From: Chloroflexota bacterium
Lineage (GTDB): Bacteria > Chloroflexota > Dehalococcoidia > Lucifugimonadales > VGZR01
Assembly (NCBI GenBank): GCA_027625225.1
Contig: JAQBWG010000072.1
Location: forward strand, 1 to 8,296
DNA: 8,296 nt
Reading direction: 5' to 3'
Both the position numbers and the translations under genes were made by a program. How positions within the stretch are numbered: position 1 is the first letter of the stretch; each line of letters opens with the position of its first letter. Below, in pieces: positions 5,931-8,296 of the stretch. The notes under the pieces were generated by a model. It did not search any database and had not been told where the DNA came from. It was given only the letters and a program-made list of their open reading frames with translations.

Positions 5931-7757
5931 ATGAATCGTCGGCCCAAAGCACATCACGGTGTCATCGATACCATCCGTAGCCTCTTTCATGTCGGTCGAA
6001 TACGCCCATCGGAAATGGCGCCGGGGATGCGCTACCTCCGGAAATGGATGGTGCTTGGTGTGCTTATCGGCGTGGTAGCCGGTCTGGGCGCATTCGCATT
6101 CCACCACGCTATCCAATTTGTCTCCGACCTTGCCCTTGGACAAGCCCTCGGCTTCTTCCCACCATCGCCGCATGGTGAAGGTTCGTCCGAATACTCCGGC
6201 CCCAGCCGGTGGTGGCTCATCCCTGCCATCACTACCGCCGGTGGGCTTCTCGCAGGAATCATCGTATTCAAGCTCGCGCCGGAAGCGGAAGGACACGGTA
6301 CCGACGCGGCCATCGAAGCCTACCATCGCAAGGACGGCAAAGTCCGGTGGCACGTTCCCTTCGTCAAGCTCGTGGCCTCGGCCATCACCATCGGCTCCGG
6401 TGGCAGCGCGGGACGTGAGGGGCCAACCGCACAAATAGGTGGAGGATTCGGGTCGTTCCTCGCGCAGATATTACACCTCTCCACTAACGATAGGCGCATC
6501 GCCCTTGCGGCAGGGATGGGTGCAGGTATCGGAGCCATATTCAAAGCACCGCTGGGTGGTGCGATACTGGCCTCTGAAATCATGTACTTGCAAGGGCTCG
6601 AAGTGCAGGTACTGTTTCCCACATTTATCGCCACTCTCGTCGGCTACACCGTCTTTGCTTCGCTGACCGACTTCACTCCTGTATTCGGTTCCGGCCTGGA
6701 TATCACATTCAACGACCCCATCAGTCTTATCTTCTACGCCGTCCTTGGCCTTGCCTGCGGCGTCGGTGGCATCTTATACGCCCGGTCTTTCTATGCAGTA
6801 CACAGAGTATTCCAGCGCTGGAACATCAAACCCTGGATAAAACCCGCCATCGGCGGACTCATCGTCGGACTCATCGCCCTCGGCCTACCGCAGGTGCTGG
6901 GGATGGGCTACGGCTGGGTGCAGATAGCCATGTCACCGGTGGGTCTCGGACTCAGCATCGGCATGATGATTCTCATCATCCTCGCCAAAATCGTCGCCAC
7001 TTCGTTCAGTGTCGGCTCAGGAGGTTCGGGTGGAGTCTTCGCCCCCGGTGTAGTGATAGGCGGACTCATCGGCGCAACCGTGTGGCAAACTTTCCATTTT
7101 CTCGGACACACCCCCACAACCGCCGCTCCATTCGTCATTGTGGGCATGACGGCATTCTTCGGCGCCATCGGACATGCACCACTAGCCATGATTGTCATGA
7201 TTGCCGAGATGACCGGAACGTACACACTTTTGCCACCGGCCATGATAGCTGTCGGAATTGCAACCGTCGTCGTCGGCCGCCACTCGCTATACCACAGCCA
7301 GGTGAGTTCCCCTGTCGTCTCGCCTGTCCATCGCCTGGAGTATTCCCTTCTTCACAACCTCAAGGTGTGGGAGGCTATGAAAGCAAACGTCATCACCGTT
7401 TCGCCCGATGACACCATTGAACATGCTGCGGGGCTTGTTCGTGAACGCAGCATCAAAGGCCTTCCTGTACTTGATTCGGAAGGAAAGCTCGTCGGAATTA
7501 TCGCCAATCTGGACATCGTGCAGATACCTCACGAGAAGTGGGACACCGAACTTGTGGAAGACCACATGGTCACTGAACTTGCGGTCGCCCACGCCAACGA
7601 CAGCCTGGACGATGCCTTGCAGCTCATGCGCCAGCTCAACATAGGCAGACTGCCTATCGTGGACAACCATGACGCATCGCGCCTCGTGGGCATCATCACC
7701 ACTAGCGACATCGTTGATGCTTACCACGACCAACGTGGCGGATCTTCAGTCGTTTAG
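5931..7757 (+). CDS. CLC-type chloride channel/transporter with two CBS domains
   Basis: This is a 608-residue inner-membrane anion channel or anion/proton antiporter. The membrane part (about 38-455) shows the CLC hallmarks: GSGGSAGREGP (155-165) with the gating glutamate at Glu163, GVFAPG (368-373), and GAIFKAPLGGAILASEIM (201-218). Two C-terminal CBS domains follow (about 480-535, containing VITVSPDDTIEHAA, and about 545-598, containing RLPIVD and VGIITTSDIV); in other CLC proteins such pairs bind adenine nucleotides and adjust activity. The first anion-binding loop reads GHGTD (121-125) rather than the GSGIP of ClC-ec1. Aligning ASEIM with ClC-ec1 IEEM puts Ile217 at the internal proton glutamate (Glu203). 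The ATG at 5931 has only a weak GGA upstream; a start at 6015 (MAPGMRYL) cannot be excluded. It is a single gene with its own intergenic region, and the redox genes after it have their own promoter. Confidence 0.95.
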   Translation: MNRRPKAHHGVIDTIRSLFHVGRIRPSEMAPGMRYLRKWMVLGVLIGVVAGLGAFAFHHAIQFVSDLALGQALGFFPPSPHGEGSSEYSGPSRWWLIPAITTAGGLLAGIIVFKLAPEAEGHGTDAAIEAYHRKDGKVRWHVPFVKLVASAITIGSGGSAGREGPTAQIGGGFGSFLAQILHLSTNDRRIALAAGMGAGIGAIFKAPLGGAILASEIMYLQGLEVQVLFPTFIATLVGYTVFASLTDFTPVFGSGLDITFNDPISLIFYAVLGLACGVGGILYARSFYAVHRVFQRWNIKPWIKPAIGGLIVGLIALGLPQVLGMGYGWVQIAMSPVGLGLSIGMMILIILAKIVATSFSVGSGGSGGVFAPGVVIGGLIGATVWQTFHFLGHTPTTAAPFVIVGMTAFFGAIGHAPLAMIVMIAEMTGTYTLLPPAMIAVGIATVVVGRHSLYHSQVSSPVVSPVHRLEYSLLHNLKVWEAMKANVITVSPDDTIEHAAGLVRERSIKGLPVLDSEGKLVGIIANLDIVQIPHEKWDTELVEDHMVTELAVAHANDSLDDALQLMRQLNIGRLPIVDNHDASRLVGIITTSDIVDAYHDQRGGSSVV

Positions 7758-7765
7758 AATTCGCT

Positions 7766-7794
7766 TTGAGCTATCGGAGATAAGGCGGTAGAAT
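7766..7794 (+). promoter_or_regulatory. Sigma70-like promoter for the selenoprotein gene pair
   Basis: TTGAGC (7766-7771, four of six to TTGACA) and TAGAAT (7789-7794, five of six to TATAAT) are separated by exactly 17 nt. This is the best promoter match in the window. Transcription would start near 7801-7803, giving a leader of about 22 nt that contains the Shine-Dalgarno at 7815-7818. It separates the redox genes from the CLC gene. Confidence 0.7.
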
Positions 7795-7814
7795 AGACTC
7801 AAATACCGAAAGCT

Positions 7815-7818
7815 GAGG
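7815..7818 (+). promoter_or_regulatory. Ribosome binding site before a GTG start
   Basis: GAGG, within TGAGGT, lies 5 nt before the GTG at 7824. No ATG is in the right place, so this site decides the start of the glutaredoxin-like gene. Confidence 0.65.
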
Positions 7819-7823
7819 TTCCT

Positions 7824-8051
7824 GTGCCTCCCAAAATCCTACTCTATACGCATCCCGACTGTGCCTACTCCGGCGCCCTCAAGGAAGAGTTGGACGGGAA
7901 GGGCACGGTATATGAAGAAGTAGACCTGGCGCTGAACCCCGAAGCCTGGGCCGAAGTCGAGCACCACTCCGGGGGTGACCGCATCACCCCCGTGCTCGTG
8001 GAGAACGGCAAAGCCACCGTCGGCTACTACGGCGTAGGGTGAACGTTCTAA
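7824..8051 (+). CDS. Glutaredoxin-like selenoprotein of the UXX-star type (C-terminal Sec, TGA recoded)
   Basis: The gene encodes 75 residues if TGA at 8040-8042 is read as selenocysteine, or 72 if it stops. It is a minimal glutaredoxin/thioredoxin fold: strand PKILLYTHPD, active-site Cys13 in PDCAYSGALKEEL (C-A-Y-S, a monothiol form of C-x-x-C), helix, strand VYEEVDL (29-35), and the cis-proline motif I54-T-P-V57 followed by VENGKATVGYYGVG (59-72). Beyond the TGA the frame reads ACG TTC TAA, giving Sec73-Thr-Phe-stop. This matches the glutaredoxin-like family I know as UXX-star, named for Sec-X-X-stop at the C-terminus. A two-part hairpin begins 2 nt after the TGA. The start is GTG at 7824 with GAGG 5 nt upstream. 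It shares a transcript with the redoxin gene 46 nt downstream. The likely role is cytosolic thiol/selenol oxidoreductase with an unknown partner. The alternative is an ordinary 72-residue protein ending at TGA. Confidence 0.82.
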
Positions 8052-8077
8052 ACGGGGCCGTGAGTCCCGCCCGAACG
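8043..8077 (+). promoter_or_regulatory. Candidate bacterial SECIS hairpin of the glutaredoxin-like gene
   Basis: Directly after TGA 8040-8042 the RNA can form CGTTC/GAACG (8044-8048 with 8073-8077). A small internal loop (8049-8052 and 8070-8072) separates this from CGGG/CCCG (8053-8056 with 8066-8069), which is capped by a 9-nt loop, GCCGTGAGT, that begins with G. SelB-recognised bacterial SECIS elements have a G among the first two apical-loop bases, which this satisfies. The UGA-to-loop distance of 14 nt is slightly below the 16-37 nt range I recall. The TAA stop at 8049-8051 lies inside the internal loop, so nearly all of the hairpin is untranslated. Confidence 0.65.
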
Positions 8078-8088
8078 GAAATGAATAC

Positions 8089-8093
8089 GGAGG
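8089..8093 (+). promoter_or_regulatory. Strong Shine-Dalgarno of the redoxin gene
   Basis: GGAGG lies 4 nt before the ATG at 8098. It fixes that start and shows the downstream frame is actively translated, even though a TGA occurs 45 codons later. Confidence 0.75.
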
Positions 8094-8097
8094 CATC

Positions 8098-8296
8098 ATG
8101 ACCGACCAGAAGAAATATGTGAACGCAGGCGATATCGCGCCCGACTTCACCCTCAAATCCCTCGACGGCAAGGACGTAAAACTATCCGACTACAGGGGCA
8201 AACGCACCGTCATCTTCATGTGGGCATCTTGGTGAGCATGCCGCGGCCAACTGCCCGTGTGGCAGGAACTCTACCAAAAGCATAAGGATTCTGGCT
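8098..8296 (+). CDS. Thioredoxin-fold redoxin selenoprotein (TlpA/AhpC-TSA-like) with in-frame TGA, partial at right edge
   Basis: The frame from ATG 8098 encodes VNAGDIAPDFTLKSLDG (residues 8-24), VKLSDYRGKRTVIFMWASW (27-45), then TGA at 8233-8235, then ACRGQLPVWQELYQKHKDSG to the edge. This is the standard N-terminal half of a TlpA/ResA or AhpC/TSA-like redoxin. The active site usually reads W-A-(S/T)-W-C-x-x-C-R, so the TGA falls exactly at the nucleophilic Cys and is best read as Sec46. Only one residue separates it from Cys48, giving Sec-x-Cys rather than the usual two-residue spacing. Strong family homology continues after the TGA, which argues against a true stop, and a SECIS-like hairpin follows at 8251. 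There is no signal peptide or membrane anchor, so it is probably cytosolic, acting as a peroxidase or disulfide reductase. A premature nonsense mutation or sequencing error is the alternative. At least half of the protein lies beyond the window. Confidence 0.85.
8251..8265 (+). promoter_or_regulatory. Candidate bacterial SECIS hairpin of the redoxin gene
   Basis: CTGCC (8251-8255) pairs perfectly with GGCAG (8261-8265) around the 5-nt loop CGTGT. The loop begins 20 nt after TGA 8233-8235, has G at its second base and contains GT, which fits the general rules for bacterial SECIS elements (loop of 3-14 nt, early G, distance 16-37 nt). It lies inside the coding sequence (LPVWQ), as expected for an internal Sec. 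Confidence 0.72.

Noticed and set aside
5892..6434. A 180-codon open frame on the minus strand over the start of the CLC gene
   Set aside because: It lies antisense to strong CLC coding sequence, its protein resembles no family I know, and it has no credible ribosome binding site.
8233..8235. TGA as a nonsense mutation making the redoxin a pseudogene
   Set aside because: It sits precisely at the active-site Cys, homology continues in frame, a SECIS-like hairpin follows, and the neighbouring gene shows independent evidence of TGA recoding. It is not fully excluded without the rest of the gene and the genome's Sec machinery.
8241..8246. CCGCGG palindrome shortly after the redoxin TGA as the SECIS
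   Set aside because: It cannot form a usable loop by itself and is too close to the TGA; the hairpin at 8251-8265 fits the distance and loop rules better.

Overview
This is a bacterial window of moderate GC content (roughly mid-50s percent by eye). It carries two class III CoA-transferase genes, a tRNA-Ala, a small NTF2-like gene, a four-gene ABC exporter operon, a CLC-type chloride channel/transporter, and two adjacent redox genes that both appear to use in-frame TGA as selenocysteine. Tandem class III CoA-transferases, paired ABC-ATPase/ABC-2 permease genes and short intergenic gaps suggest an environmental Chloroflexota-like lineage (Dehalococcoidia/SAR202 type). That assignment is an inference from gene style only and is held weakly.

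Layout. Positions 1-1562 (minus strand) hold two class III CoA-transferase genes overlapping by an ATGA. The upstream one is complete and has Ser where the family has its catalytic Asp; the downstream one runs off the left edge. At 1669-1744 (plus) lies tRNA-Ala(GGC) with an encoded CCA and a candidate promoter. At 1757-2110 (minus) is a 117-residue SnoaL/NTF2-like protein. From 2262 to 5796 (plus) runs an operon of ATPase-permease-ATPase-permease, joined by two ATGA overlaps and one TAG/ATG abutment. At 5931-7757 (plus) is a 608-residue CLC protein with two C-terminal CBS domains. At 7766-7794 there is a good sigma70-like promoter, followed by a glutaredoxin-like gene (7824-8051) and a thioredoxin-fold redoxin gene (8098 to the right edge).

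The most interesting part is the right end. The glutaredoxin-like gene reads VGYYGVG and then TGA-ACG-TTC-TAA, so if TGA is decoded as selenocysteine the protein ends Sec-Thr-Phe-stop. This is the arrangement I know as the 'UXX-star' selenoprotein type. A two-part hairpin follows the TGA. The next gene has a strong Shine-Dalgarno and an in-frame TGA exactly where the resolving/attacking Cys of a TlpA/AhpC-like active site is expected (W-A-S-W-Sec-A-C-R). That TGA is followed, 20 nt later, by a 5-bp hairpin with a 5-nt loop of the bacterial SECIS type. Both hairpin loops contain CCGTG at or beside the loop. A conventional annotation would truncate the first protein by three residues and break the second into a 45-residue stub.

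The CoA-transferases probably act as a pair on an organic acid, and the ABC operon probably exports an unknown substrate. The CLC protein moves anions. The two selenoproteins probably act in cytosolic thiol or peroxide metabolism. No stretch over 300 bases lacks a gene. I saw no CRISPR array, insertion sequence or convincing intrinsic terminator.
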